The translations under genes and the position numbers were made by a program. 64,000 nt of DNA from Diplolepis rosae (taxonomy: Eukaryota; Arthropoda; Insecta; Hymenoptera; Diplolepididae): NCBI GenBank assembly GCA_030998225.1, contig JAPYXD010000741.1, positions 1,364,001-1,428,000 of the forward strand, given 5' to 3'. Below are positions 10,997-22,575 of the stretch, piece after piece; position 1 is the first letter of the stretch, and each line of letters begins with the position of its first letter. The notes under the pieces were generated by a model. That model saw only the letters and a list, made by a program, of their open reading frames with translations, did not search any database and was not told the origin of the DNA.

Positions 10997-11693
10997 AAGG
11001 GTTTTCCAATAGGGACGTAAAAATATCGTATCTTTAAATGAACGCACCCTTAAACTTTTTAAATAAACTGTTAATGTCAAAACGTTAGATAAAGTCAACG
11101 TTTTCATGATAGTAAATTTCACGAACCAGCAACGTTTGGAAATTATTAAAAATTACTACCGAAATTCTGAGGTGGTGGTCGCAACTTTAAAAGCGCTTAC
11201 TCCAATTTTCAGCCGTAATAATCGTCGCATCCGACAGGCTGTGCGTGCTATAGTGGATAGATTCGAGACCAACTTTACGCTATTGGAAGTTCCGGTGCCA
11301 AAAAGACGTCGTATTGCTCGAAGCGAAGGAATAATCGCAGCCGTAAGTGCATCGATTCAAAATGAGTCAAGTCAGTCGATTTCACGTCGTTCTCAAGAAT
11401 TGAGCATCGCTTAAACGACACTGTGACGTATCATGCGAAAAGATCTTAGCCTACATGCTTTCAAGATTAAATTGACTCAAGAAATAAAGCCACCTGATCA
11501 TTTGAAACGCGGAAACTTCTCCAATTGGGCTCTGGAAAAGCTTGAAGAAAATGAAGAATTTCATCGAAAAATCATCTTCAGCGATGAAGTTCATTTCTGG
11601 CTCAATGGCTTTGTTAATAAGCAAAATATGCGTTATAGGTCAGCAACAAACCCAAATGTGCTTCTTAAGGCACCGTTGCATCCGCAAAAATGA
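10997..11693 (+). mobile_element. Mariner-like element A, 3'-truncated
   Basis: It starts with the terminal repeat AAGGGTTTTCCAATAGGG preceded by TA. It encodes a broken transposase: 11106-11414 (FTNQQRLEIIKNYY, the DUF4817-like helix-turn-helix head) and 11433-11693 (RKDLSLHAFKIKLTQE, then IIFSDEVHFWLNGF with the first catalytic Asp). The second and third catalytic Asp and the right terminus are absent: sequence matching mariner B ends at about 11693, where R1-type sequence begins. The same family as the fuller copy at 21272-22573. It lies inside gypsy 1. Confidence 0.85.
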
Positions 11694-13540
11694 GAAAGAC
11701 GCCCTCCAGCTCCTAGAGGAGCAAAGCGTAAAAATGGAGAAGTTGGCCAGGGCTCTCAGCGTTATCCAGCAGCGTATGCTGAGAAAAAACCGTGGCCATG
11801 TTAAGGACAGTGTTAGTGAGGCTACGGAGGTGTTAAGCGGAATGCTCAACACCCACAAGTGCCTACTAGAAAGCGTGGTGGAAATCCAGAAAAGGCTGGA
11901 ATCTCAAGCTGGAAGCTTCGAAAAGGATGGGTATCTTTCAGAGACCGCGTTCCGCGTCTCTAGGAGAGAAAACCAGGAAGGAGAAGATTCTATTGCTCCT
12001 GAAGAAGGGGGATGACGTCTCGGCCTTCGAGAAGACGCTCGATCAGGCGGTCGGGCAAAGAGCCGAGGTTAAGTCTTTGTTCTCGAAAAGGTCCGTTGGA
12101 GTTAGGGACCTCTACGAGACCATCACAAGGGAAGAGGTTGTGGCCGCGCTCTGTATCGCTCTGGGCAAGCCAGACCTCGGAGACCAGTGCAGGCTGTATA
12201 AGCGCTTCGGCGGTGTACAGACTGCGGTGGTCTATTTAACCGAGGCCGACGCTCGAAGCTTGCTCGGGCTCGGTAAGCTGAAGGTGGGGTAGGTAAACTG
12301 CCACATCCGGGAGCATGTCGAGGTTGCCCGGTGCTTCAGGTGCCAGGGTTATGGCCATGTGTCGCGCGGCTGCACGCTTCCAGGCAGGAAGGACGCCTGG
12401 TGGAGATGTGGGGGAACGTCGCACATGGTCAAGGAGTGCAAGGCTCCGCCTAGGAGCCTGGAATGCGCTGATGGGGACGAAAAAGATGTCGCCCATGTTT
12501 CGGGGAGCAGCAGTTTCGGAAGTTAAGGGGTGGAAAGTGAAGTTTCTACAGCTCAACCTCGGGAGAGCGAAGGAAGCCCAGAACCTTCTGATGTAGACTG
12601 CCAAGGAGAGGGGGGCCAATGTGTTGCTCATTAGTGAGCAACACAAATGGTCCGGAAACTCTGCTCGGTACCAGGATGCATCACGGAGGGCTGGGATCCT
12701 TGTTTGTAGCCCTGATTTGACCATTGAGTATTTCCTAGAGACCGACGCGGGGTTCGTTTGGGTGGAGATGGCGGGGGTACGTGTGTACAACTGCTACTTC
12801 TCTCCCAACGATCTTTTCGAGATCTTTGAGACCCAGATTCTCCTCCTTGAGGAAAGCCTCAGAGAGGCTAGTGCGCGGTCCCTTATCGCGCGCGACTTTA
12901 ATAGTAAGTCGCCCAAGTGGGGCGAAGCCCGTCTGGACAGGAGGGGGATCTTGGTCGGCGAAATGGCTGCAAGGAATGACCTGATTGTATTAAATCGGGG
13001 CAGGGATTTTACGTTCAGACGAGGAACGGGGGGGGGGTGGATTATCGACATCACGTTTGCTGCGCCCCGTCTTGCCTCAAGGATAGTCGACTGGTACGTC
13101 CTCAAGGTAATAACCTTGAGTGACCACCAATGCATTGAGTTTAGCATCCGGGAGCGGAGTCACCAAGTGAATTCGGGAAGGGGCGGCAAAGGAAGAAGCC
13201 CCTCCTGAAACACAAGACGTCTCAGCAAAGACAAGGTACAAAAACATCTTGTGGAAACCAGGCTCATAGATGAGCTTGGTTGGGCTAAGTCTGCTGGGTC
13301 GTTGGAGGACACCGTGCGGGCGACGAGGCGGAAAGTGGTCGCAGCATGTGACCACTCGATGCCTCGACTAGGGCACGGGCTTACTGGGGACTCAATGTAC
13401 TGGTGGAACGACCAGTTGTCTGTCCTGCGTCGGGAATGGCTCGCAGCGCGGCGGAGATTCACCCACTCAAAGGGTGATCCTCTGCTGCACGAGGCATGGA
13501 AAAAAGCAAAATCAACTTTAATCAACATTAAAATTTAAAA
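11694..13540 (+). pseudogene. R1-clade non-LTR retrotransposon: ORF1 and endonuclease, RT missing
   Basis: GC-richer than its surroundings. ORF1 is spread over two frames (11542-12015 from about 11694, then 11927-12292), then after a TAG runs on into VARCFRCQGYGHVSRGC and CGGTSHMVKEC, the CCHC knuckles of R1-type Gag. ORF2 starts near 12530 with KFLQLNLGRAKEAQNLLM. It continues 12621-13208 as an APE-type endonuclease (LLISEQ, RDFNSKSPKWGE, WIIDITFA, SDHQCIEFS) and 13251-13538 as the linker with YWWNDQLSVLRREWLAARR. RT and 3' end are absent. Losing the 3' side is unusual for a non-LTR insertion, which normally loses 5' sequence, so a later deletion is likely. Confidence 0.8.
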
Positions 13541-14569
13541 TGCATCGAAATCATTAATTTTCGGGAGCCGGCTCCGATGTTCTATCTCTATCTTGCTTTA
13601 TGTACATATCCAAGCTCGACGTCTACGCGCTCTCTTTTCAACGTATTCCTTTCGGTATTTTGCTCCCACCACTCAGATTTACGCAGATATACGCGGGAGT
13701 GGAATTGAGTGAAATAAGGTGCAGTGCGGTGGGACGGTTTTTCTTTAAAATAAAATAAATACATAGACAAAGGTAAAAAATTCTAATGTCCACTACGCGG
13801 GGGAATTGATATTTTAGAGATTCGGAATAGAAGTTGTGGTTTTTCGTCAGCTCAGGCCGCATGTATCCGTGCACTTACAGATAGTAAGACTCGGAAAAAA
13901 CTGACTTCCTTACCATACCCTAGCCGTCACGACGCGTTCCTACCTTACCACATGAGCCAATGACAAACCAGACCAGCGATATAGGACGCCCACGCAAAAA
14001 GGGAGGAAGGGACAAATGATGATCTCATCGGGAGCATTCACTCATAAAGTCAGAAATTGACCCGACTACTGATGTCCTGGGAAAATTAAATGTTTGACTT
14101 CTGATAGAGATGGGTATGGCATCTCTGAAGGTCCGACTTCAGAAGTCTTTAGCCACGAAGGCGGAATTAAATCCAGAAGGTCAACAAACATTATTTTCAG
14201 GCATAGGGAAAACACCCAAATTAAAACATGCTTTTAAAAGCGCAGCCGCGCGAAATTAAGAGATTTTTTTTGACGTTCTCACTCGCAAAATAAAGGATTC
14301 AAGCTCGCGAAATTTTCCCCCTTCATGCGACCCGAAGTATCATCTATTTGTAGATGAGTAATTTTGGGCCAAAACAGGCCAAAATTGCTTTTTGAAAATT
14401 AAAAATTGATGAAATCGAAAATTCTAAGGATCGAAATGTTTCAATTATTAAAATAAATATTTGAGAATTGGAAGAACAAAACTTTGCAGCTAATAGATCA
14501 AAAATCAACTAAAAAAAAACTACTCAAAATTTAACAAATTAAAGACTCGAAAAGTCGAAATGTTTCAAC
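13541..14569 (+). other. Probable 5' LTR/flank of gypsy element 2; no gene
   Basis: No coding sequence. It ends CA-AC just before the primer binding site at 14570, as the end of an LTR would, and contains several AATAAA. I could not find a matching 3' LTR after 19466, so the LTR start is not set. Confidence 0.4.
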
Positions 14570-14587
14570 TGGCGCCCAACGTGTGGC
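14570..14587 (+). promoter_or_regulatory. Retrotransposon primer binding site (tRNA-Lys type)
   Basis: TGGCGCCCAACGTGTGGC differs by one base from the primer site complementary to the 3' end of tRNA-Lys(1,2) as I recall it. Its place about 0.9 kb upstream of a gypsy gag fits the role of priming minus-strand DNA. Confidence 0.75.
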
Positions 14588-15479
14588 ACGAAGGTTTTTA
14601 AATTAAAAAATTTCGCAAAAATAAGAAAATTTTATGTCAGTTGATATATATTTTTGTATACTGGGTGGTCATTTTTCGAAAAGTTCTGTCGTACTCCTCT
14701 GTAAAACCTGGTGTTCCTGGTTAAATTATCGTGTTTGTACGTCCAAAATAAATTGCCACCGGCCGCATGAATTTTATTTCAATTTAAAATATATTCCTAA
14801 AGGTGAAGGAAATAGATTCACCTCCAAAAATCCCAGCTTGTCAACAGTCAAATGTCAGCTTGACGTCACTCAGCTGACTGTGACGTTTGGCGTTGTGTGC
14901 TGGCACGTGTAGCCAGAGAGTGAGCTCGAAGATGAATTTCCTCCGTGGTAAATAAAGAGACAAATAGGTCTCACTTTAAGCGAGGAAAACGCTCCAAATA
15001 ATAATTTAATTTTAAAATTTAATTTCTTTTTAATCTTAAAATAAATTCTTGGTTATAGATTAAATAAAATCTGACCTAGAATAAAAACTAAAATTAATAG
15101 TTTTTTTTTATAACTATTAATTAATTATTAATACTTAATGGTGCGCCCTTACTTTTTTCAGATTAATAAATTTATTTGATTGAAACAAATTTGAAATTAA
15201 TTTTGAGTAATTTTAATTTTTGTTTTGATTTAATTTTAAAATGACAATTTTATTTTAACTTAATTTATAAAATTTTTTTTGTGTCATTAGAGGAATGAAT
15301 TTATTTCAACAAATCACATTGATGGTTGGTGGGTTGTCCGAAACCAGGACAATCCTCTAACACGTTATGAAGTTTTTTGTTGTTGTTTTTTTAAGGTGGA
15401 TTGTTTCATTTAACAATCTAACAACTTGGCAACCAATTTAAGGTTTTTGTTTTTTTCCTATATAAATTACGGTTCCAAA
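14588..15479 (+). other. Untranslated leader of gypsy element 2
   Basis: AT-rich leader between primer binding site and gag. A 92-codon ORF at 14634-14912 has no recognisable domain and I do not treat it as a gene. Confidence 0.45.
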
Positions 15480-17092
15480 ATGGCCAACTCAAGTGAGGAA
15501 AATAGGAGAACGTCCAAGCAATCCCAGTAGATGATGGCTAGCAGTTTCAACATGGGCGAATTATTGAGAAATACTACCCAGTTGCTAGCTGGAAACTGCG
15601 ATAGCTTGAACGAACAAATTGCAGCAATAGATTTGTCGATCAATGAAAATAATATGTCACGGAAATCAGTAGATAACGAATCTTGTAGTTCTTCCTTACA
15701 TACCGATGAATTTGTAGATTCCGATGAAGAGGATATTGCCGAGCTCGACCCAATGTTGTTAAAACTTAAATCTATCGGCGCTACAATAAAAAGCGTAGCA
15801 AATAATCAGGCCAAAGTTATAAAAACGGTTAAGAAAAATTCTAAAAAATATCTGAATTAAAACAAGATATGGCAAATAAATTTAATGAGTTTACAGGTTT
15901 AATAGTAGATAGGATGGATAACTGCGACCAAATGCGCAAGGCGGAATGCGAATTTAGGAACTTAGAATTGGAGAAAAATGTCAAATAGGTAGAAGAAAAA
16001 GTCAATGTTTTATGTGATGCTTCCGAAGAACTTCACTGTTTGAGTGGAGACCTAGTTGCTAAAAAAATGATACATGAAAAGAGAATAAAACATCTGGAAG
16101 ACCACCAGTTTATTTTATAAAATAAATTACAGAGAAACCTAGGTAGTTCTTCGGCAGTTTTGCCCTGGTTGAATAAATACCCGATGCCTAGATTCTCAGG
16201 ACATAGACGCGAAAGGCCAATGAGATTTTTAAGGGATTTTGAACGTTATATAAGCGCTATAGATATAAACACAAATGATTTTAATTATATAATTTATGCT
16301 TGCTTAGAATGCATAGCAAGAGAATGGTGAGAACTGGTTTCTCAAAATGATAAGGACATTAGCTCATTCCGAGATAAGTTCATAAAAAAATATTGGAATG
16401 AAAATGTGTGCTTCCAGATTAGTTGAGATTTACAATCTGGAAGTCACATACCCAAAGGTAATTTATCTCGAGTTGAATATGCCATAAAATTGATAAATAA
16501 CGCGAATGACCTAATCCCACCGCGCTCCGAAAATGAAATTGTGTCAAAATTATCAAGACATTTTCATGATGACATAAGAACGGCTATTATTATTTAGAAT
16601 GTTAGAACTTTTGAAAATTTAATAGAACTGCTTCATGCCTGTGATCAAGCAGGCCAATCTAACACGAATTCTAGTAATAATGGCTACAATGTGGGTCAAA
16701 ATCATAGGTCTCATCCAAATGTGTATGGAGAGACATTATTTTCAAACCAAAATAATTTTATAGGGCGTGATTATACCCCAAATCGAGATATAAATAATTT
16801 TAGAGCAACATCGAATTTTGCTCAACAAAACAAGAATTTTAATTATAATCGTGGGCACGGTTTTGCCGGCCAAAATTATAGGAACGATAAATTTTCTTTC
16901 TCTAATAATGCGGCTCATTTCGAAGGGCACAATCATGCTCCTACGAGCCATCCTGGCACAAACCAAGCCCACGATAATCATCGGCGGGATATAAGAGAAA
17001 GAAATTATAATTCCAGGTCAAATGGCAATGGATTGTGTGCTTCTGAATGGGGAAGAGAAGAAAAAATTTTGGGAAGTCCTGAAAAAGTATAG
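15480..17092 (+). pseudogene. Ty3/gypsy element 2: Gag
   Basis: An ATG at 15480 opens MANSSEENRRTS, stops at a TAG (15528), and continues in frame as 15531-15860 with an acidic stretch (DSDEEDIAELDP). After a frame shift near 15848 come a coiled-coil-like region and the capsid-type block LPWLNKYPMPRFSGHRRERP...FLRDFERYI (about 16165-16250), with further stops. The last part (16691-17092) is Asn/Gly/His-rich, NNFRATSNFAQQNKNFNYN-like, without a CCHC knuckle. At least five disruptions make it a pseudogene. Confidence 0.7.
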
Positions 17093-17129
17093 ACATATTC
17101 TCGAAGAAACCCGGACGCATCTCCATATA

Positions 17130-19466
17130 TAAACACGAGCTGAAAATAAAAGATGATAAACCTTTTATAATTAAAAATTATCCAATTCCAATGAAATTAA
17201 GAGACTTAGTTACATCAGAAGTAAACAATTTACTAAAGCTGGGAATAATTTGCAGATCAAATAGTCCCTATATCAATCCACTAGTGACTAGTTTGGAAAA
17301 TGATGCAAGCGTTAGAATATGTTTGAAATTTTCATTTGACTTTTATTGATGACATTTTCTGTCCTTCTGAAAACGTGCAGCAACATCTACTACATTTGGA
17401 GCAGCTTTTCCATAGATTGGTGGAAAATAACTTCACAATTAATCTGGAAAAGTCTTATTTTTTCAGATCGGAAGTAAAGTTTCTAGGACATATTTTGACG
17501 TCCACCGGAATAAAACCAGACCCAGAAAAAATTGAAATTATTCGAAATTTTTCAATACCGTGAAATCTAAAAGAATCACGTGGATTTCTGGGTCTGATTA
17601 ACTTCTATACGAAATTTTCAAGAAATCATGCAGCGAAAATAGTTCCACTTTTGGAATTATTGAAGAAAGGTGTAAAATGGTCCTGGAACGACGACCTGGA
17701 ACGAGTTTTCAACGAGATAAAACTTTTGTTTAGTAGCTTTGTCCTATTAAACTATCCAGAGATTGACAAACCTTTTTACCTACAAACTGATGCTGGTGAT
17801 GTGGCATTAGGTGCAGTTTTGTTCCAGCTTCATGCAGATGGAAATCCATGCCCCATTATTTATGCCAGCCGGACCTTGAAGGGCGCTGAACTGGCATATT
17901 ATACGACTGAAAAGGAGCTGTTGGCGATAATTTGGGCCCTTCAGAAATCTCGATCTTACATAATGGGAAGAAAAATTATTATCAGGACCGATGACAAGGC
18001 GTTGACGTTCCTGAAAACATGTAAACTTCTAAGTGGAAGAATAACTAGATGGACCATGGCTATCCAAGATTACATCTCGATAGAATATTGTCCTGGAAAA
18101 AATAATTTAGTGGCAGACACTTTATGTCGTTTTCCAAATCAGGAAAAAGCAGCGAAAACAGCTCACACCGATGGAAAAATTATCTTATATGCCCTGGCTA
18201 AAAGGCCATCATCGAACCTACGAAATCGGCTACAGAATTTTGCCCAAGAGCAAAAATCAGACCCTATTTTGAGACAGAAAATCATAGATGTGGAAAAAAA
18301 GAAAACCACAAAATATGAAATCCATAGTGATCTTTTATATTTTGTGAATGGGAAAAATAAGCGGTAATGTTTAAGTAAAGGCATCATTTATGACATAATC
18401 GATGAATGTCATGAAATGTATGCTCACATTGGGCCTTTAAAGGTCATGAAAATGTTAGAGGATTCCTTCTACTATCCAAAAATGGCCAAAATAGTCATTC
18501 GGCGTTTGGCTAGTGGTGATTCTTGTCAGAGAAATAAGGTCACAAATCAGACTTGCTTCTCTGAAATGAAGAATTATTTACCAGAAAAGCCAAATGAAAT
18601 TTTGTTAATGGATTTTTATGGGCCATTACCGGCATCAAAAGGTGGTTTCAAATATATTTTGTCCACCATTGATGTATTCTCATAATACGTGGTCTTATAT
18701 CCTTTGAGACGAGCGAATACCAGAGCAGGCATCAATAAATTATCAAAGGACCATTTTTCGAAATATGGGAAGCCCTCCAAAATAATCACTGATCATGGAA
18801 CCCAATTTACCTCTCCCATTTGGTCAGAATTTTTGAAGGAAAAAGGTATTCAACCTGTTTTCTCATCGATAAGGCATCCCCAGAGTAATATTGTCGAAAG
18901 AATCCATATGGAGTTATCCAGATTTTTTAAATCCCTCATTGGAGAAAACCATGGATCATGATGGAGCTGGATCCACATCATAGAAAGCTGCATGAATGAA
19001 ACATATCATGAAACCACCCAATAGAATCACTCCAATAGAATTATATCTGAATAAAAAGCCTATACGAGCTTGGGAAAATTGGTTGAATTTTCCCGAAAAT
19101 AACACCAAAATGAACTATGAGAGAAAATTGGAAACGGCTAAGGGAAATATCTCAAGAAAAAGGAAAAACAGAGCTTCAAAATTTTATGAAGCACATCGCT
19201 TAACCACCTTTCAAGAAGGTGACAATGTGCTTTTAAAGGCTATTAATGAATCTGACCCCAAAAAGAAAATTCTTAAGAAATTTCTGCAAATTTACGAGGG
19301 TCCATATCAAATAAAAAAGGAAATTAGACCTGGAACCTACATACTATGGAACCCTGAATCCAAAGAGAAAAGAGGAATGTTCCGCACTCAAGACTTGAAG
19401 ATATATAACAAGAGGGAACACGACTCTCAAGAAATAGAAGAAACCGAAATTAACAATGTCGGTTAA
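17130..19466 (+). pseudogene. Ty3/gypsy element 2: Pol (RT with internal deletion, RNase H, integrase)
   Basis: Order: start of RT (KPFIIKNYPIPMKLRD, GIICRSNSPYINPLV, VRICLK, to ~17320); an abrupt join to LTFIDDIFC (17336), the RT active-site box; RT thumb (VKFLGHILT); RNase H (TDAGDVALGAVLF, TTEKELLAIIWAL, RTDDKALTFLK; 17760-18100); integrase zinc-binding HEMYAH...GDSC with the first Cys replaced by Gly; and integrase core Asp (LLMDFYGPL), Asp (ITDHGTQFT), Glu (QSNIVERIH), the last two 34 residues apart. The tail (18996-19466) ends in a YEGPYQIKKEI block. Stops at 17563, 18367, 18685 and 18961 break it. About 100 codons between RT motifs are missing. Confidence 0.85.
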
Positions 19467-19930
19467 AAATGATTTTGTCATTTATGCTTGTATATATGTT
19501 TATATAGATATTAAGAGTAGTTCATTATTACCAGTAATCTAGTAGGTATATTTAGGAAATTTAAAAATTACATGAACCTAGCATCATAAGACATAAAATT
19601 AGTAAATTAAGCTCATCAACAATAGAAAATCAGCGTGCTTCATTGTGCTAAAAAAAATGGCTATTTTGAAATTGAATTTAGTTTGGGATATTTAAGCAGA
19701 AAAATAAAAATAAAAGGTGCTGTAAGTCACAACAAAAAGAAGGAAATAAGTATAAGCCTTTTAAATCTCTTTTAAAATAAATCTCAACATTTATTCAAAA
19801 GTATCGTTCGGACATTACGAAAATAGTCACTGAAATGACTAGGTGCATTTGTTTTCAAATTAAGCTTGTTTTTCTGGACAACTAAACACTAGCTGCCTCT
19901 TATAACCTCCAAATAGGAGTTCGCGTTGCT
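19467..19930. other. Non-coding 3' flank of gypsy element 2
   Basis: AT-rich. A 3' LTR is expected here but I could not match one to the 5' side. Confidence 0.4.
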
Positions 19931-20540
19931 ATGAGCGCCTTCCTTACGCGCTCATTCTGTGACGGCAAGTTGCCGTAAGTGTTTCAGTTTACCCGCACCT
20001 CCAGAAATCCCATGTGACTTAACCGCGAGACTGCGTGATCGACAGAGGGAGTATTTGTCCCTCATGGGTGAGCTGCGGGAGGTTTATGCCGTGAAACCAG
20101 GCTGGCTAAGGCTCCAGGGCGCTGATGCCTCCAGGCACATCCCTGTGGTCTACGTCAGTAATGACGACTGGATCGGAAGGGGCTACGTTGCCATGGAACT
20201 GGCCAACAACCACTGCGTCGTCTATGACGCCGATGATGGGTCCCTTGATTTTATTAATAATAACAACTTATTTCGCCTGGGCATTGACCAAACATCAGTA
20301 CCCGCTTTCTCGTCGAAATTTGCCGTGGCAGGCGTTAGGCCCAAGGGCGCGACGATGTGGAGCACAGAAGTTTGCCTGGCCTTCAGGGAGAAGGCAATGA
20401 GTTCGTCTATCTTTGTCCAGGTCGAGTCAACTCGGGAGGGGACGGTCTTGGGTCAGGCAAGATGCAATGCCGATGGCTTCTTAGACGCCTGGTTGGCGTT
20501 TAACAACTATGCATATCTCAGTAGCCCTAGAGGGACATAG
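19931..20540 (+). pseudogene. Tudor-domain gene fragment
   Basis: An ORF of 193 codons with clearly higher GC than its flanks. Residues ~60-105 (VVYVSNDDWIGRGYV... VVYDADDGSLDFI) fit the Tudor barrel pattern (D..W.RG/A, then a FVDYGN-like turn), and AFSSKFAVAGVRPKGATMWS with the following helix fits the extended part of eTudor domains, which bind methylarginine in piRNA-pathway and RNP proteins. The binding cage aromatics are only partly conserved. An ATG at 19931 joins this frame only if 13 bp (19975-19987, GTAAGTGTTTCAG) are skipped; see findings. There are no retroelement signs next to it, so it may be a captured or relocated host exon. Assigned by pattern recall only. Confidence 0.5.
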
Positions 20541-21271
20541 ATAAAATGCCACTTTCAATACTTTCAGTATAAACGCGGATTTTTTCATAGTTCTGAAAAT
20601 GTTTAGAACTGATGAAGTTTAAACATCTAAGAATGAAACTAAAGTTCAAAAATGATAAATAACCTTTGATCTTATTTCATCACTAAACATTCCCAAATAA
20701 TTCAAATTTAAAGAATTTTGTTATCTTTCTATTGAGTAAATTAAAATATTCAGACATGATAATAATTTATATTTCTGTAAAGCCTTTCTTGCAAATTCAA
20801 TCTAAAATGGATTGTCCGTAAAGCCGATATACCAAAAATTTTTCATTAAAAAAGTACACGCTTCCCTGCACTCGTTAAGATCACCACAACCGTCTAGAAT
20901 TTCTTAACTAGGTATATAACAATTATCTTCTTCAAGGTGGAAAAGAAACTCTCAGGTTGTCATTTAAAAAAAAATCAGTGAGCAAAGCCACATGACTCGG
21001 TTTTTAAAACAGTTCAATTCGATCCTTAAGAGAAAAAGAAAAATTCTCAAAATTGACTAGTGTTCGGTTGACAAGATTTATCTATTGTGACGTGGTAAAT
21101 TTTACCCGTCACTTAAAAAGAGATTTTGGTAAACTCACCGGTATGGTAGGTGGGGTTCGATTATCGCCGCCATCGATCACTGGAGAGCAACGCACAGGTC
21201 GACCAGCTTCAACCACGTGACCCGGAAGACGCAGTCTGTCGCAAACTGACCTCAGGGCTTTATATTCAGTA
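20541..21271. other. Non-coding; carries a 64-bp repeat shared with gypsy 1 leader
   Basis: 20764-20831 (TTTATATTTCTGTAAAGCC... to AAAGCCGATATA) matches 8968-9035 with few changes, so a remnant of gypsy 1 leader/LTR sits here. No gene is seen. Confidence 0.55.
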
Positions 21272-22573
21272 AAGGGTTTTCCAATAGGGACATAACAATT
21301 TTATCTATGATTAAAACACATAAATATTTGAGATATTGAGTTCAAATTTATTGTGGGTGTGGTGCAAGCATTACATTTTATGAATGAAATTCGATATTGG
21401 TCGTATGACCACCACGAGCCCGTTGACAGCGGTCGATTCTTTGGACCAAATTTTCCACCACTCTGGCACACATTTCGACCGGAACGTTGTCAATTTCGCG
21501 TTGGATGTTGTCTTTGAGGTCCTCTAAAGTTGCTGGCTTGTTGGCATAGACCAGTGACTTGATATAGTCCCACAAAAAGAAATCCAATGGCGTTAGATCA
21601 CATGAACGAGGCGGCCATTCTACCAGACCATTTCTCGAGATAACACGTTCACCCAATTTGCCTTTCAATAAATCGATCGTGACGTATGCTGTGTGGCTAG
21701 TGACACCGTCTTGTTGAAAACACATATCGTTGATGTTAAGTTCATCCAATTCTGGCCACAAATAATCTTCCAAAATAGCACGATAGCGCTCTCCATTGAC
21801 GGTAACATGACGGTCGTTTTCATCCACGAAAAAATACGGCCCAATCACACCTCCGGAATGAAAACCGCACCAAACAGTCACTTTTGCGAATGCAACAGTG
21901 TCTCAAGAAGCACATTTGGGTTTGTTGCTGACCAATAACGCATATTTTTCTTTATAACAAAGCCATTGAGCCAGAAATGAGCTTCATCGCTGAAGATGAT
22001 TTTTCGATGAAGTTCTTCATTTTCTTTAAGCTTTGCAAGAGCTCAATTGGAGAAGTTTCGGCGTTTCAAATGATCAAGTGGCTTTAGTTCTTGAGTCAAT
22101 TTAATCTTGAAAGCATGTAGGCCAAGATCTTTTCGCATAATACGCCACAGTGTCGTTTGAGCGATGCCCGATTCTTGAGAACGACGTGGTATCGACTGAA
22201 TTGGCTCATTTTGAATCGATGCACTTACGTCTGCGATTATTTTTCGCTTCGAGCAATACGACGTCTTTTTGGCACCGGAACGTCCAATAGCGTAAATTTG
22301 GTCTCGAATTTATTCACTATAGCACGCACAGCCTGTCGGATGGGACGATTATTACGGCCGAAAATTGGAGTAAGCGCTCCTAAAGTTGCGACCACCGACT
22401 CAGAAATTCGGTAGTAATTTTTAATAATTTCCAAACGTTGCTGGTTCGTGAACTTTACCATGATGAAAATGTTGACTTTAACTAACGCTTTGACATTGAC
22501 AGTTCATTAAAAAAGTTTAAGGGTGCGTTCATATAAAGATACGAAATTGTTATGTCCCTATTGGAAAACCCTT
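21272..22573 (-). mobile_element. Mariner-like element B, both ends present, broken transposase
   Basis: 1302 bp bounded by ~30-bp inverted repeats beginning AAGGGTTTTCCAATAGGG and flanked by TA on both sides (21270-21271, 22574-22575). The transposase is on the minus strand in fragments. 22461-22237 gives FTNQQRLEIIKNYYRISES (DUF4817-like head). A shifted middle includes the SDEAHFWLNGF region with the first Asp. 21881-21378 gives VTVWCGFHSGGVIGPYFF, FQQDGVTSHTA (second Asp) and WPPRSCDLTPLDFFLWDY (third Asp). I count 36 residues between the last two Asp. Frame shifts make it inactive, but the ends could still be moved in trans. Confidence 0.9.
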
Positions 22574-22575
22574 TA

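Noticed and set aside
12236..12790. 184-codon minus-strand ORF across the R1-type element
   Set aside because: Antisense to recognisable R1 Gag knuckles and endonuclease start; GC-rich shadow ORF.
14634..14912. 92-codon ORF in the gypsy 2 leader
   Set aside because: Lies between primer binding site and gag, no domain, likely chance.
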